The notes under the pieces: generated by a model
The model's database searches: none
The model's input: the letters and a program-made list of their open reading frames with translations, nothing else
Told to the model about the DNA's origin: nothing
Shown: positions 1-12,149 of the stretch, piece after piece
Layout: each line of letters opens with the position of its first letter
Position numbering within the stretch: the stretch's first letter is position 1
Assembly: GCA_020081605.1 (NCBI GenBank)
Contig: JAHREC010000062.1
Location: forward strand, 1,302,001 to 1,366,000
From: Albifimbria verrucaria
Lineage: Eukaryota; Ascomycota; Sordariomycetes; Hypocreales; Stachybotryaceae
DNA length: 64,000 nucleotides
Direction of reading: 5' to 3'
Program-made: the position numbers and the translations under genes

Positions 1-87
1 GCTGGGCCGGTTGACAAGTACGACGTTGGAACGGCTATTCGGAACGGATTTGTTATATCGATTAATTGTGACGTGACAGTCCTGTAG

Positions 88-112
88 TAGGAAGAAGAAG
101 AGGAAGAAGAGG
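88..112. repeat. GAA-rich microsatellite
   Basis: Purine tract made of AGGAAGAAG-type units. Confidence 0.6.
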
Positions 113-246
113 CAACTAAGAAAAACGACGATGGGTGGATTAAGCTCGGGCATTAACCTCACTGCTAGCTCCCATCCCATACAACCCTATACTTGACCTT
201 ATTTCTCCCTCTCTCCTTCATTCACCCTCCATTACAGAAACAAGCA

Positions 247-275
247 AACACACACACACACGCACCCACGCACAC
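247..275. repeat. CA dinucleotide microsatellite
   Basis: An ACACAC run followed by degenerate CGCACCCACGCACAC. Confidence 0.7.
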
Positions 276-1044
276 ATAAGCCAAATCAACCAACAACGCA
301 CATGCGACAGGCCACATCCTCCCTCTCTCCCTGCCCTTCGCCATCCAGCCCCAAAAACCAGGCCGTTGGAGGCCGCAGGCCATGCATGGGAAAGGGCTGG
401 GCCATCATCCCCATGCCATGCCATCCATGCCTTGCCCATCCATGCCCGTCACAAGCCCACCCAGGGCCAACCAGAGGTCTGTCCCTCTGCACACTGACTA
501 CAGATTACCCCATGTGCTCCTGCTTAACACCGAATCGGAAGGGAACTGACAATTACCCAGACGATGGTCCTTGACCGAGCCATGCAGCTGTGACGCCGCC
601 AAGAAAGCTCTGGTCGCTTCAGAACCGCCGCCGGCAGTTTTCCTTGTTGGGGAACAATTGTTGACGATTTTGCGGAGGACGCTTTGTTCGGAAGCCTGCC
701 TGCATGTCTGGCTGATGTCAGGCAGGGTGAGCATCTCCGTGCTATCAGACTTCGCTCTGCCTGGCGCCAACCTACGGCCGTTGCCTTGTTCTGTCACCAC
801 CCACGTACTGCAACGAGCCGCTCATGCAAGACTTCCCGTCCCAGCTCGTGCTTCTCCCGCTGCCTGGTTCGCTCGACGTAAAGTAAAGACTCACGCCGGA
901 AGAGGAACTGCGCTTCGTGGTGCCACACGAATTCTCCCTCCCTGTTGGGTTAACTCGTGTAAGGTGTGCCTACACATGTCTGGCCAGCCAGTGATATCGC
1001 GTTTCAGCCAACCATATCGCTGGCGAATGATTCAAGCATCGACA

Positions 1045-1086
1045 TACCACACCGTACCATACCGTACCATACCATGCCATGCCATG
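1045..1086. repeat. CATAC/CATGC pentamer repeat
   Basis: Several consecutive near-copies of CCGTA/CCATA/CCATG within about 40 bp. Confidence 0.6.
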
Positions 1087-2655
1087 TCTACCACCAACTC
1101 GGCTCTCTCACTCGACAATGGTGCCTCGCGTCACGTCCCTGTGGTGAACCTGTCGCTACCCCGCCGCACCGGGACAAGCGGCTCTGAGCCAAGCACGGCC
1201 AAGCCCGCGGTGCAGCCGATCCTCCTCCTCCATTCCCCTCTTGCCCTCCGTCATCCTGCGCTGACGTCCGTCTCTATTGCTTCTTACGGTGCCCTAGACA
1301 AGATCTCTTATCTTTCCCGTAAGCTGCGTGCCCTCTGCCTCTCCCGCGCAAGCCTCGCAGCATGGCATACAACTATGTATGTATACGTCGTAGGGGAGGC
1401 CAACAGACGAAGGCGGGGAGAGTCGCAGGCCTGCCTGGCCAACGGCATGTCATCCTACTGGCTGTTTCTTAAATGCCTTCTGATCCAGGTAGTCGGTCTG
1501 GCTTTGAATAAGCTATGGCTTGCCATTTAACCTTAACATGGGAGGGCTTCTTTCTTTTGTCTCGACCACTCACTCCCATTCGCATGTTTTACCACAACCG
1601 CCTCCCATGCACCTCGTATGGCCGAGCGGCCATCGTCTCCGAACAACTCCGAGGCGCCGAGGAGGCGAAACATATTTGTCCATGATATTGCGCTGTCGAA
1701 CCGCGTCTCCGGCGCCCATACGATATCTGATGAACTGGGTCAGCTGCAGCCAGCTCTAGACGAATTACCATCTCGCATGTCCCGCTAGTCCATCTGGCAT
1801 CCTGCGCAACCTCCCTCGCCGACGCCACGTTACAGCGCACGCACGCGAAAAGGAGGCTTGCAGATTGGCCATCTATCTGCAGGCCCGCGATGGCTGCCCA
1901 TCTCCAAGATTTCACGAGGCTGGATGGCCCTCCCTTCCCCTTCCCCCTCCATCCCTCCCCAACCCTGGCCCCTCTCACAGCTGCAATGTAATGCGGGCGT
2001 ACGATTTGCTCCGATGGGGACTTCAGTGGCTGCGCTTTTTTGCATTCGATTGATAAGAACTATTCTACCTTGAGCTCCCCGACATCTCTACTTCCCAGTC
2101 CTTCACCTTGCTCGAGATGCAACGCAAGCCACTACCGGTGAGAAAAGGTGAGGCATCGGCGAGCTCCGCCTGACCTCGACTTGTGCAGTTGTGTGTTCCC
2201 CTGTTCAGAGCCAGCATGTCACCAATTTCCAACCACGGTGTCGGCGGTGTGGCTCCAAAGCGCGCAAGCCGCCTCGTCTACGATCCCAGGCCCCTAAACT
2301 CCCATTCTGCTTGCTTGCACGTCCCAGTCCCCGGGGACTGGTAGCATCAGGCTAGCTCTCATGTACAGACAGTGGTTGCATTATTCTCTTGTTCATTTGA
2401 ATGTACGCCGGTGTCTCTACGCGGACTATCATCTCGTCCGCACATTCATCCATCCGGCTAAGTCTGAGAAGATCATCTTCCATACCCTCTTTTGAGGCCC
2501 CAACGCCGTGACGCCAGTGCCATGCAGCCTACCAACTGGCGGTGCATAGCCGCCAATTTCCGCCCGATGCCGTCTCAACAATGCCGTCATCTTGACTCAT
2601 TCACACACACACTTGAGCAACAGCTCCTCTGTTGCCAGATAAAGTAATACTCCCT

Positions 2656-4215
2656 CTAGTTGTAGGTGCGGGACAGGTTGCGGAGGTACCAGTCAACCAG
2701 TTTGCGGCCAACCTTGGCTTCCGAGATGTGGATAAGATCCTGCGCGTTGTTAGCATGTGTGAGATTCAGACATAAGACTAGAGGCCAACTTACTCCCTGC
2801 AGAGCGTAGTCAAGATCGCTGACGTTGACCAGCTCACCCTCCAGGAGTCCCTGGTCCTGCCATCGCAGCTGCTTGGTGCGCTGCTTGGTGACCAGGAGCC
2901 AAGATCGGAGCTCATCTGGCGTCACCTCGAGGAAACCGGCCAGCTTGTTGAGGTCCATGGTGGTGTACAGGCGCAGGTACGACTTGATGGTGGGACCCAC
3001 ATGTTGGTCTTGACCTCGTCCATGAAGATGGCCAAGTGGTGCTCGACCGGGTCGACGTTGGACTCGGGGTGATCAAAGTCGGGAGGAACGGGCGAGATGA
3101 ACTTGGGGCAGGCGGTGCGGAAGAGCTCCTCGAAAATGGGGAGGGACTCGGGGCCACCGCGCTGCAGCTTAAGCAGCTGGTCGCCGTACTTCTCGCGCAG
3201 GGCGCTGTGGATGGTGTCGTCCAGACGCGTGGGGTGGAAGGCCACGCAGATGGCGATGAGAGCATACATCTGCTCGTTCTTCTTGGTGATGGAGTCGAAC
3301 TGGGCGTTCTTCTGGAAGTTCTTGGTCCTCGAGACGTAGATGAGGATGTGGCTGAACATGCGGATGGCATCGGCGTAGCGGTGCATCATCATGTAGGAGA
3401 AACCAACGTAGTAGTAGGTGGTGAAGTGGGCGGCCATGACACGGGCGAACATGGCCTTCTTGTTGAGCTCAATGTCGTCGAGCGTCTTGAGGGCGAGGCT
3501 GAAGTCGCCGAGCAAGGTGTGGACTCGCAGCAGACCGATGATGGAGAAGTAACCCAGCATGCGGTACAGGTTCTTTGAGCCGTACTCGCCGGCAACGGAC
3601 ATGGGGTCCTCGTTGCGCTTCATGGCGGCCAGCTGCTCGGTGATCTGGGAGCGCTGGATGAGCGAGTACAGGACATTGAGGACGCTGTAGCTGCCCCAGG
3701 TGTTGGGGTTCTCGCGAAGGACCTGGAGCTCCTCCTCGTTGGAGGCTTGGCGGGCGAGGCGGGATCGGTACGAGGAGAAGGAGTTGAACTGGTAGATGAA
3801 CTCATCGATGACATCCCAGGCCCAGTAGTACTATAGAGAAAGAAAGAAAATCCTTGTCAGCTGGAGAGCTCGGGAAGGGAAAGTTTCAGGGTAACGTCGG
3901 CAAACGCACCGAAGGAGGTTCCAGGTCGACGGGGCCCTCGGAGTTGAGGATGAAGTGGAAAAGGCTGCAGTAAGAGTCGTAGCTCTGGAACTTGACCTCG
4001 AGAGGTGCGGAGAAGTCGAGGGGCTGAGCGGCCTGGACGAGGCGGGCCTGGATGTCGTCGGTCTGCTGAGCCATGTTCAGGGACGTGGTCTGGCTCAGCT
4101 CGTCGCCATCCTCGTACTGGACGTGCTCCTTGTACTCGGCCACCAGGGCCTCCTCCTCGACATCGCTGTCGTCCATGGCGCGGGCCGGAGCCACGCCGTT
4201 CTGGTACGTTGCCAT
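2656..4215 (-). CDS. eIF3l: Eukaryotic translation initiation factor 3 subunit L
   Basis: Cytoplasmic component of eIF3, which binds the 40S subunit and recruits initiator tRNA and mRNA (family knowledge). Three exons are seen: 4215-3910, 3830-2794 and 2739-2656, separated by introns of 79 bp (GTGCGT...TATAG) and 54 bp (GTAAGT...GCAG). Family blocks include QSYDSYCSLFHFILNSEG after an acidic N-terminus, the segment beginning YYWAWDV at the exon 2 start, GYFSIIGLLRVH in the middle and the C-terminal DLIHISEAKVGRKLVDWYL. The start MATYQNG fits the normal N-terminus. One frame break at 2995-3001, where AACATGTGGGTCCC lacks one G. With that base the product is 475 aa, the usual size. It is divergent from EFL1, with 757 bp between the start codons. 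Confidence 0.95.
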
Positions 4216-4972
4216 CGTCGTGAGCGGCTGTCGTGATCCCTTGACCTGTTGCGCCTAGAGGTCAAATCGGATGAGGGGCACCCAATTTTTTCGCTTGTTG
4301 AGGGGCTTGACCTGAGCTGGCCGAATTTTCGTGAGCGAGTCTTAGGGCTTGGGATGCTGATACAGCGATGTGGTGGGGTCCGTGCCTGGTACATGCATAT
4401 CGAATGCATCTAGGGGGCTTACGTACCGCGGGGATCCATCCATCGGACAGACAGACAGACGCCTTGGTCTTGGCCTTTGTCCCCTCCCCTCCTTTTGCCT
4501 ACCCTGGAGCGGGACGTAACCACTGGCGGGCGTCTGACGTAGAGCAACCAAGCAGGCATCTGGCTGGCTGGCTGGCCTGACGATGGTGGGTATCTTGCTT
4601 TATTTTAGACAGCTCGACTGGAATCCCATCCTGCAAACGTCCTCTCCTCTCGAAAAGCCATCCTCGCGGCCGATGAGTCATTCTGAGTCTCCCTGAACAA
4701 GTTGGCACATCTCCAGTTAGTGGCGGGGTTTTGCTTGAGTGACTCCAGCTGCATTAGTCACAATCTCTTACAAACGGTCGACAAGCGGATCTCTCTCAGC
4801 CTGCTGGGAAAAACCTGCGAAACCCAAAGCGACAGGGTTCGTCATATAAGTCGCGCTCCGGCCAGTCGCTGTGTCTGTCCCTCATTTCGTCACCGCAGCA
4901 CAGCAGGCCGTTCGCTTAAGCACAGCATAGCCAGGCATACGATAGCAAGGCGGCAAGGAGCCCTTGTCCACC
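4216..4972. promoter_or_regulatory. Divergent promoter between eIF3l and EFL1
   Basis: The 757 bp separate two start codons pointing away from each other, both for translation or ribosome factors. There is a TATA-like CATATAAG at 4843-4850, about 125 bp before the EFL1 start. Short frames here are not convincing. That this is the promoter for both genes is inferred from position only. Confidence 0.6.
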
Positions 4973-7900
4973 ATGCCTGTCGTTACACCAGATAAGCTGG
5001 CCAGTCTGCAAAGACAGTCCCAGGATGTCCGCAATGTAAGTGCACTGCGCTCACGGCTTGAGGGGCTCTACTGACAGCCTGCAGATTTGCATTCTGGCCC
5101 ACGTTGACCATGGCAAAACATCTTTGACCGATGCTTTGCTTGCCACAAATGGCATTATTTCACCAAAGCTGGCCGGTAAGATCCGGTACCTGGATTCAAG
5201 ACCAGATGAACAGCTTAGAGGTATCACCATGGAGTCGTCCGCCATCTCGCTCTACTTCTCCATGTTGAGGCGTTCTGCTCCTGATGCTACCCCGTACCTA
5301 AGGAGTACCTCATCAACCTGATCGACTCCCGGGTCACATTGACTTTAGCAGCGAGGTTTCTACAGCCTCCAGATTGTGTGATGGAGCTGTCGTACTGGTC
5401 GATGCTGTCGAGGGTGTTTGCAGTCAGACAGTGACGGTGCTGCGCCAAACCTGGACAGAGAAGTTGAAGCCGTTGCTTGTCATCAACAAGATGGATCGAC
5501 TAGTGACGGAGCTTAAGATGACTCCTGGTGAAGCCTATATCCATCTCAGCAAGCTCCTGGAGCAGGTAAACGCCGTGCTGGGCAGCTTCTTCCAAGGAGA
5601 GCGTATGGAGGAGGATCTCAACTGGAGGGAACGCATGGAGGAGCGCGTTAGCGCTGCAACCGCTGCCAAGGAGTCGGCCGTTGCTGATCAAATTAACGAC
5701 GATGGTGAGATACAGTATGAGGAGAGAGACGACGAAGATCTTTACTTTGCCCCGGAGAGGAACAACGTCATCTTCAGCAGCGCCGTCGACGGCTGGGCCT
5801 TTACCTGCAGACAATTCGCCAGTCTGTACGAGAAGAAGCTCGGAATCAAGCGCGGTACGATGGAGAAGGTGCTCTGGGGTAACTTCTACCTCGACCCCAA
5901 GACAAAGAAGGTTCTTGGACCCAAACATCTCAAGGGCCGAAACCTGAAGCCCATGTTTGTCCAGCTCGTTCTAGAGCCAGTATGGACTGTCTACCAGGCG
6001 ACTACCGGAGGTGACCATGGCAAAGGAGACCCCACTCTCTTGGAAAAGGTTACCAAGTCGCTAAACATCACCGTATCCCCTCACATCATCCGGGCTCGCG
6101 ATCCTCGTTTGCTCATGACAACCGTGTTTGCGTCCTGGCTACCTCTGTCTACTGCTTTGCTAGTCTCCGTGGTAGAATCATTACCATCACCTCCCGCAGC
6201 ACAAGCCGAGCGATTGCCCGAGCTTCTGGAAGACCTTCCTGGATCTGACCACATTGACAAGTCTGTCAAGGAGGCCATGGTGTCGTTCAAGAACGACCCG
6301 TCGGACCCGGTCGTGGCCTACGTTAGTAAGATGGTGTCGATACCTGAAAGTGAGCTGCCCGAGAACAAGAGACGCCCAGGCCAAATGACCGGCGAGGAAG
6401 CTAGAGACCTGGCAAGGAAGAAGCGGGCTGAAGCAGCAAGAGCCCAGGAGGCCAGGAGGAGAACAACACATATGCAGTGACGGATGCGTTGGATTCTGTC
6501 AACTTGGACGACTACGTTCCCGAACATGAAGAAAAGAAGGTTGATCCTGAACATCTCATTGGATTTGCTAGGATATACTCCGGCACACTGTCTGTCGGCG
6601 ACAAATTATATGTCATCCCTCCCAAGTGGTCACCGGCCAACCCGAAAGCCGGTCCTCAACCGGAGGAGATTACAGTCACCGCGCTCTACATGCTCATGGG
6701 TCGAAACCTCGAGTCTCTCACCTCCGTACCGGCTGGCGTTGTTTTCGGTATTGGCGGACTTGAAGGCAAGATTCTGAAATCAGGAACCCTCTGCAGCCGT
6801 GTAGACGGCGCACCGAACCTGGCAGGTGTTTCCATGGTGGGCAAGCCAATTGTTCGAGTTGCTCTTGAGCCTGTCAACCCTGCGGATTTGGACAAGATGA
6901 TCAATGGCCTGCGGTTGCTGGTCCAAAGTGACCCGTGTGCTGAATATGAGCAGTTTGAGAATGGAGAACACGTTCTGCTAACGGCAGGTGAACTTCACCT
7001 TGAGCGATGTCTCACTGATCTCAAGGAGCGATTTGCTCTTTGTGACATCCAAGCCGGTGCACCAATCGTGCCCTACAGAGAAACAATCACTAAATCAGAA
7101 GAGATGAGACCCCAGCGGACAGCAAGCTTGGCAGAGGCTGTTTTGTCGGAACTACGAGTTCCAAGCAGGTCACCATTCGCCTCCGTGTGCTCCCTTGCCC
7201 GAGAACGTGACGGAGTTCCTGCTAAAGAATGCGGATGCCATCAAGAAGCTGTATACAAACCAGAAGAATATTACTGAGACGGAGGCTAATGACAACGAAG
7301 TTGTGGCGGATACTGAACTGACAGCTGGGCGCGTCATGTCCGGCGAGGAGCTGCAGAAGAAGATGGAGCAGCTTCTTGAGGAGGGCAAAGGCGCGAGGCG
7401 TGGAAGGGCAGTGTTGCTAACATTGCTGCCTTTGGACCCCGCCGTACCGGACCTAACTTGCTTATCGACGCTACCAAGGATGGTATCATGCCGAAGATCT
7501 TTGCTGCCGATTCTTCATCAGAGTCAGCTCCCAGAGCTGGAGAGGCCTTGCACCCGGAGCACCTGGCTGATAAGCTTACATACGCGTTCCAGCTGGGAAC
7601 TGCCCAAGGCCCGCTTTGCAATGAGCCTGTACAGGGCATAGCAGTCTTTATCGAGGAAGTTACCCTCAACCTCTCCGAGGACGACTCGTCTGCGCGAGAC
7701 AAGCTTGGCCGACTTACCGGAGAGGTCATCAAGACATTCCAGAGCCTGCTTCGCTCTGCCTTCCTTGACTGGTCTCCTCGTATCATGTTGGCCATGTATT
7801 CCGTTGAGATTCAAGCGTCAACAGAAGTTCTCGGCCGTGTATACGATGTGCTCACTCGTCGCCGTGGCCGCGTTATCGCCGAAACGATGAAGGAAGGCAC

Positions 7901-8204
7901 ACCATTCTTCACTATCCAGGCACTGCTCCCGGTAGCGGAGAGTTTCGGCTTCGCGGATGAGATGCGCAAGCGTACCAGTGGAGCCGCGCAGCCGCAGCTC
8001 ATTTTTGCCGGCTTCGAGATCTTGGACGAGGATCCGTTCTGGGTACCGTTCACCGAGGATGACCTGGAGGATCTTGGTGAGCTGGCCGACAAGGAGAACG
8101 TGGCAAAGAGGTACATGGACGCTGTAAGAAGAAAGAAAGGTCTGCTGGTAGAAGGACGAAACGTGGCGACCGACGCAGAGAAGCAAAAGACGCTGAAGCG
8201 ATAA
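4973..8204 (+). CDS. EFL1: Ribosome assembly GTPase EFL1 (Ria1)
   Basis: EF-2-like GTPase that with Sdo1/SBDS evicts Tif6/eIF6 from pre-60S subunits in the cytoplasm (family knowledge). Exon 1 (4973-5035) encodes MPVVTPDKL...; a 49-bp intron (5036-5084) follows; exon 2 begins [19 protein letters not shown], the P-loop (G1, residues about 25-32). Also visible are the switch region [14 protein letters not shown], the DSPGH G3 motif (split by a frame break), NKMD (G4, about residue 156), the EF2 domain II block beginning [11 protein letters not shown] and the C-terminal domain ending near 8204. Six one-base deficits break the frame, near 5294, 5330, 6457, 7110, 7194 and 7392. Adding six bases gives 1062 aa, normal for EFL1. 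Two hit the GTPase core, so literal translation would give only a short peptide. Most likely functional in the organism. Confidence 0.95.
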
Positions 8205-8353
8205 GGTAATAGATGACATTATGGACAGTTAAATGAATAAAATATGCAAAGTAAATATACGGGTTCTTCGTTCAGCCATTCTCTATAAATGCGATAACGC
8301 CAGCCGATCGTCTAGTGATTCTATTCGGCAGACTTTTGATTGAACTTCGCTCG
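8205..8353. other. Convergent intergenic spacer
   Basis: Spacer between the 3' end of EFL1 (+) and the monooxygenase pseudogene (-). It holds a canonical AATAAA. Confidence 0.6.
8236..8241 (+). terminator. Poly(A) signal AATAAA of EFL1
   Basis: Consensus AATAAA 32 bp after the EFL1 stop codon, on the coding strand. Confidence 0.5.
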
Positions 8354-10267
8354 CTATTCATCGTTGACGTCTCGATAGTCCTCCGCGCCGTAAGTCTTGA
8401 ACATCTCCTTGACCCAATTCTTCTTCGGAACACCCTGAGTCCGAGATCAGCTATCAATATGTCCAGGTACGGCACAGCCTCGAATATGAAGTTTGGATAC
8501 TTGCTGTCGGCATCGTTGGGGTACCGGCACTTGCCGAGGCGGCTATGCAGAACTGTCTCATACTGCACCTCATCGAGGGTCATGGCGCTGATGCCCTCTA
8601 CGGAGTCCCCATCGCCAACCGTGACGGCGCGGCTAGGGTCTCGGACCAGCCTGCCATCGAAGTAGGCACCGATTTAGGGACGTTGGACGTGGGCGCAGAT
8701 GAAGCAGCTGAAGTTGGCGACCATGGCGGCAAAGGCGATGTCTTTGGAGTGCAGGAGTTCGGCCGTGCCGGGAACTATGAGGTGGTATAGCATAGACGGG
8801 GTAGGTTGAATTTTGGGTGGAGTGTTAAGCTTGGTGAATCGTTGCAATATCTCAGCATCCACGAGTTCGATTAGGCTCTTCTGTGGTGCTAACGCTTCTC
8901 TTGCGGACAATGAATCGTCAGATACAGAAAGCCAGTATCACTGGCCAATACTCTTTCCATGCCTTGTGGAAGAAACTTGAAGGACAGGTTGTGTCTCCAA
9001 CCGGTGATGCAGAGTATGCCAGATTTCCCAAGACTATCCTCTCTGAATCGTCCAGATGAACCTTACCAAGACTTAAATGACATATGTCTGCAATATGTAC
9101 TTTGATGACTCTGTTAAGTACCAACTCGAAAAGGTCGGTATCGAATCCAGGAGATTGAAGCTGCAGCCTGTGAACATAACCTCACTAGCCGGCTTCAGCT
9201 TCTTAGTCTCAGGATGATTGCTATAGCCCAGGAGACTGAGCACGGAAAAAGTTGTCGACGATAGCTCGTCCGGCAGCCGTGCCGTGATAGAAAGATTTGA
9301 TCGCCGAGTAGCCGCTGTCCGTATCCCAGATTCATGGCGAGAAGCACATGCGCATGCGAGTGTCTGAGAGTATTAGTCTATGTATTGGAAGAGAAGCAAT
9401 ATCTTCTTACCGACAAGCTATTCTAACCACTTCTTGAAAGGCGTGACGTATGGAGGCCCTATCCAGCAGGGACCAAGACCACTTGCTGGATGGACGATCA
9501 CGCATGTCAGTCGAATTGTGTCTCACATCGTGCATGAACGACTACGAACCTCTAATGGCCCAGTCCACTTTTGCACCGGTGGTTGCATACGTGTATGCAG
9601 CGTTCCAGGCTGACTTTGTACGCCAAAGACGATCACTCATCGCTTGGTGCTGATTGTCTCAGCATTGGCAGCAAAGTCCTTGGTATGAGACAGAGGACGC
9701 CTAAAGATCTCTTGGCCTTTGGTGTGAGGCGTAAAAGGGCTTGAAATCAAGCCACTCGCAACCATCAGTTGCTTGGCGAAGATTTCGGCCTCCATGGGTT
9801 CGTCTTCCCCGAGGTCCAAGAGCCGGTGGGCCCGGAAGATCCAGCCGCCTTCGGGCCTGTGCGTGGCGGAAACAACCTTGGTGTTCAGACGAACATGGTC
9901 CAGGATGTCAAAGTGATTGACGTACGCCTCGAGGTACGAATGGGTAACCTCTCCCGGGATATGCTGCCCAGGTTGCAGGCCAATGATTGCTAGGTCCATG
10001 GGAAAATCAGGATATCGAATGTGCCATGCATGTTATTGCTTTACAACTTCGGGTAAATTTTCTCACTTGCCTATACACCACCAATGCACGAAATCAATAA
10101 TGGCAATCTAATGTCTAGGATGGCAGTGGTATTACTTGGCCGCAGCCAGGCCATACCATCCTGAAGGTAATATGTTAGGCCTTCGACTAAGTTTTCCTGA
10201 GTGGCACAGGCATTTGAGGCCTACCTGCACCGAAAACTACGATATCAAGTTGCTCCATCATGATCAT
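8354..10267 (-). pseudogene. Decayed flavin-containing monooxygenase
   Basis: Flavin-dependent monooxygenase (dimethylaniline/FMO-like), an NADPH- and FAD-dependent oxygenase family often found in secondary metabolism. On the minus strand from about 10267 one reads DIVVFGAG, an apparent intron, then WYGLAAAK (the FAD GxGxxG region), AIID, IGGV, YPDFPMD, the body PGEVTHSYLEAYVNHFDILDH, a second Rossmann-like TKSAWNAAYTYATTGAKVDWAIR, and a C-terminus reading LDEVQYETVLHSRLGKCRYP. Unlike its neighbours it carries in-frame stops as well as frameshifts: TAA at 10132-10134, TAG at 10108-10110, TAG at 10071-10073 where the family has Trp (GGVW), TAA at 10041-10043, and others near 9500. Exon structure cannot be rebuilt. 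Judged a true pseudogene, possibly damaged by repeat-induced point mutation. Confidence 0.8.
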
Positions 10268-12149
10268 GAGATTTAGATTGCTAGTCCAAGCGCGCACGGA
10301 TGGATATGATCACAAACATCCACGAAGAGGAAACAATGAATAACCGATATGCTCCAGCATCGGGTAGGTCTATCATTGTTTGATACCATTGTATTCCCCA
10401 TTCATTGCCAGCTTATTCGGTAGTAACTAATTCATATTAGTTTCAGCTGGCCTCGAGGCTGAATGAAGTACGGGGTCAAACTGGCATCATCACGCCTCGT
10501 ATCCCACTTGCTCCAACTCGAGGCAATCTCCATACTAACCAGAGTTCTTCAAGAATGGCGTACGCTCAAGAACTGTGGGGTTGAATCCAGTCAGAGCATT
10601 ATTTGCATAGCGAACTGGGGGCTTTCAGCTGGTGAAAGCCAACTGGGTGTGCTGGTATGAGCCACGTATTTTGCCCATTATTTTCCATGTGGTTCGTAGA
10701 CTCGGAACATGGCGATTTCTTAGGACCGAGCAAAAAGAAACCACGAATGTCTGAAAATTTTCAGCTCACACCCTTGGGGCAGAAGAGAATTCGCGTGGTC
10801 ACCCGGGAAAAGAAACGTTGGGGATTTTGTCAAGTTCATGCTTCAAAAGCACATGATAGTCAGTCGAGACGACATGGAAAAGCAAACGCTTGTACATCCC
10901 GTTAATGCAATCATATTCTCGGTCACAAAAGCATCCGTCGGTGGTAAGATGTCCAGTATTGCCACTGCGCGGATTTAGTAATGTGATGAAAAGCGGATAC
11001 AGTGGTGAGACAACAGACTGCAGGCGGGATGCGGATGTGGATGGAGCGCCGCCAAGCTTTCTGCTCCAGAAAGCATTGCCCAAGATCTCCAGAAGCGGCA
11101 GAAAAGCCTAGTTCTAGACATGTCTAGAAGAATAAGCCATGGCCACACCGCGTGTGTGACTTGCATAGCTGACATGGTAAGGTGCAATGATAGCGGCGAG
11201 GTCATCGTGGCCACTTATACTGCAGCATCTTGCGTCCAAGTCACAATAGTCTTGGCCATGGATCAATTCTCCTAACACCCGAGACGACATGAGCTGAGAA
11301 CCCCGGGAGGCCTTTGTCTAGACCTCCAGGCAACAGGTTTTTCAGGATATTGTGCTTTGGCGTTATGATAGGTCGCATTTGGCGCAGCGGCGAAAAGCCC
11401 CTTGTTTGCTTTTTCTCCATGCAGCCGGTAATGCCGCCTGCCTCGCCTCGTCCCGGCCTGCTGTAGCTCGGGAAGCTTGTACGCTGTCAAGCTGTAGATC
11501 TTTAACTTGGATGGGAATAACGCCAATTCCTCTCGTCCCCCCAGTGAGACAGTCCCGGAGCTCTGGCCGCATGCTCACATACATGGGCACCCACCCGCAC
11601 GCATCGATAGATCTTGGGGAACAATGTGAGCGCAACGTGCAACTGGCCGTACCGGATATTGCGACAGACAGACCAGTCTCGGACCCTTCTGTGCAAATGG
11701 TCTCAGAGGCCCAGTCTGATCTTGGGTGGCCGTTGGCTGGACCCATGGAAGCTGGCTTTGACCCGTCCGTGCTCCACATGCCATCATCCCAATTGCCGTT
11801 CGATGGCCGCGGCTTTCAGATCCGATCTAGGTAGGTCGATTAGGACGGTATTGGGGAGGGGTGCTGAGCCTCGCAGGGCAGTGACAATGCGTGCTCAGAT
11901 ATCACTTGTCACATGGGAGACTAGCTATAGTGTGGCTTCGGGTGGACTACAGAAGAGATCTGAACACATTCAGCAGATGTTCAACCAGGACCTCCCGCGG
12001 CTGCGGGAAGCTGGGGCTCGTGCTCTGAGATCACCGTTGCCGTCTGCCTTGAATATCTTACAAAGTCCAAGCTTTCCGACCGTTTCCTACGGCTCTGACT
12101 GTCACTGTTGTTTCGGTTCTTAGCAATCAAGTGAGAAAGCGCAGCAATC
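10268..12149. other. Gene-free interval
   Basis: No supported gene in 1.9 kb. Frames of 160-169 codons (11352-11834, 11614-12123) overlap each other and show no domain. The right part should include the promoter of the rhodopsin-domain gene. Confidence 0.5.

Larger units (their letters stand above)
1..2655. other. Gene-poor left flank
   Basis: No gene I can support. The stretch lies beyond the 3' end of eIF3l and contains short simple repeats (GAA-rich near 88-112, CA-rich near 247-275, CATAC/CATGC pentamers near 1045-1086). One unusually long open frame on the + strand (571-1530, 319 codons) has no recognisable domain, is rich in Ser, Arg, Ala and Pro, and crosses the pentamer repeat. I treat it as a chance frame. 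The left edge may hold the promoter of a gene outside the window. Confidence 0.5.

Noticed and set aside
3036..3578. Open frame of 180 codons on + opposite eIF3l
   Set aside because: It is the antisense shadow of a conserved, GC-rich coding exon.
2656..8204. eIF3l and EFL1 as pseudogenes because of frameshifts
   Set aside because: All breaks are one-base deficits in short runs; family sequence continues directly in the next frame and corrected lengths are normal.
11352..12123. Overlapping frames of 160 and 169 codons
   Set aside because: No domain, different frames overlap, no splice or promoter context.
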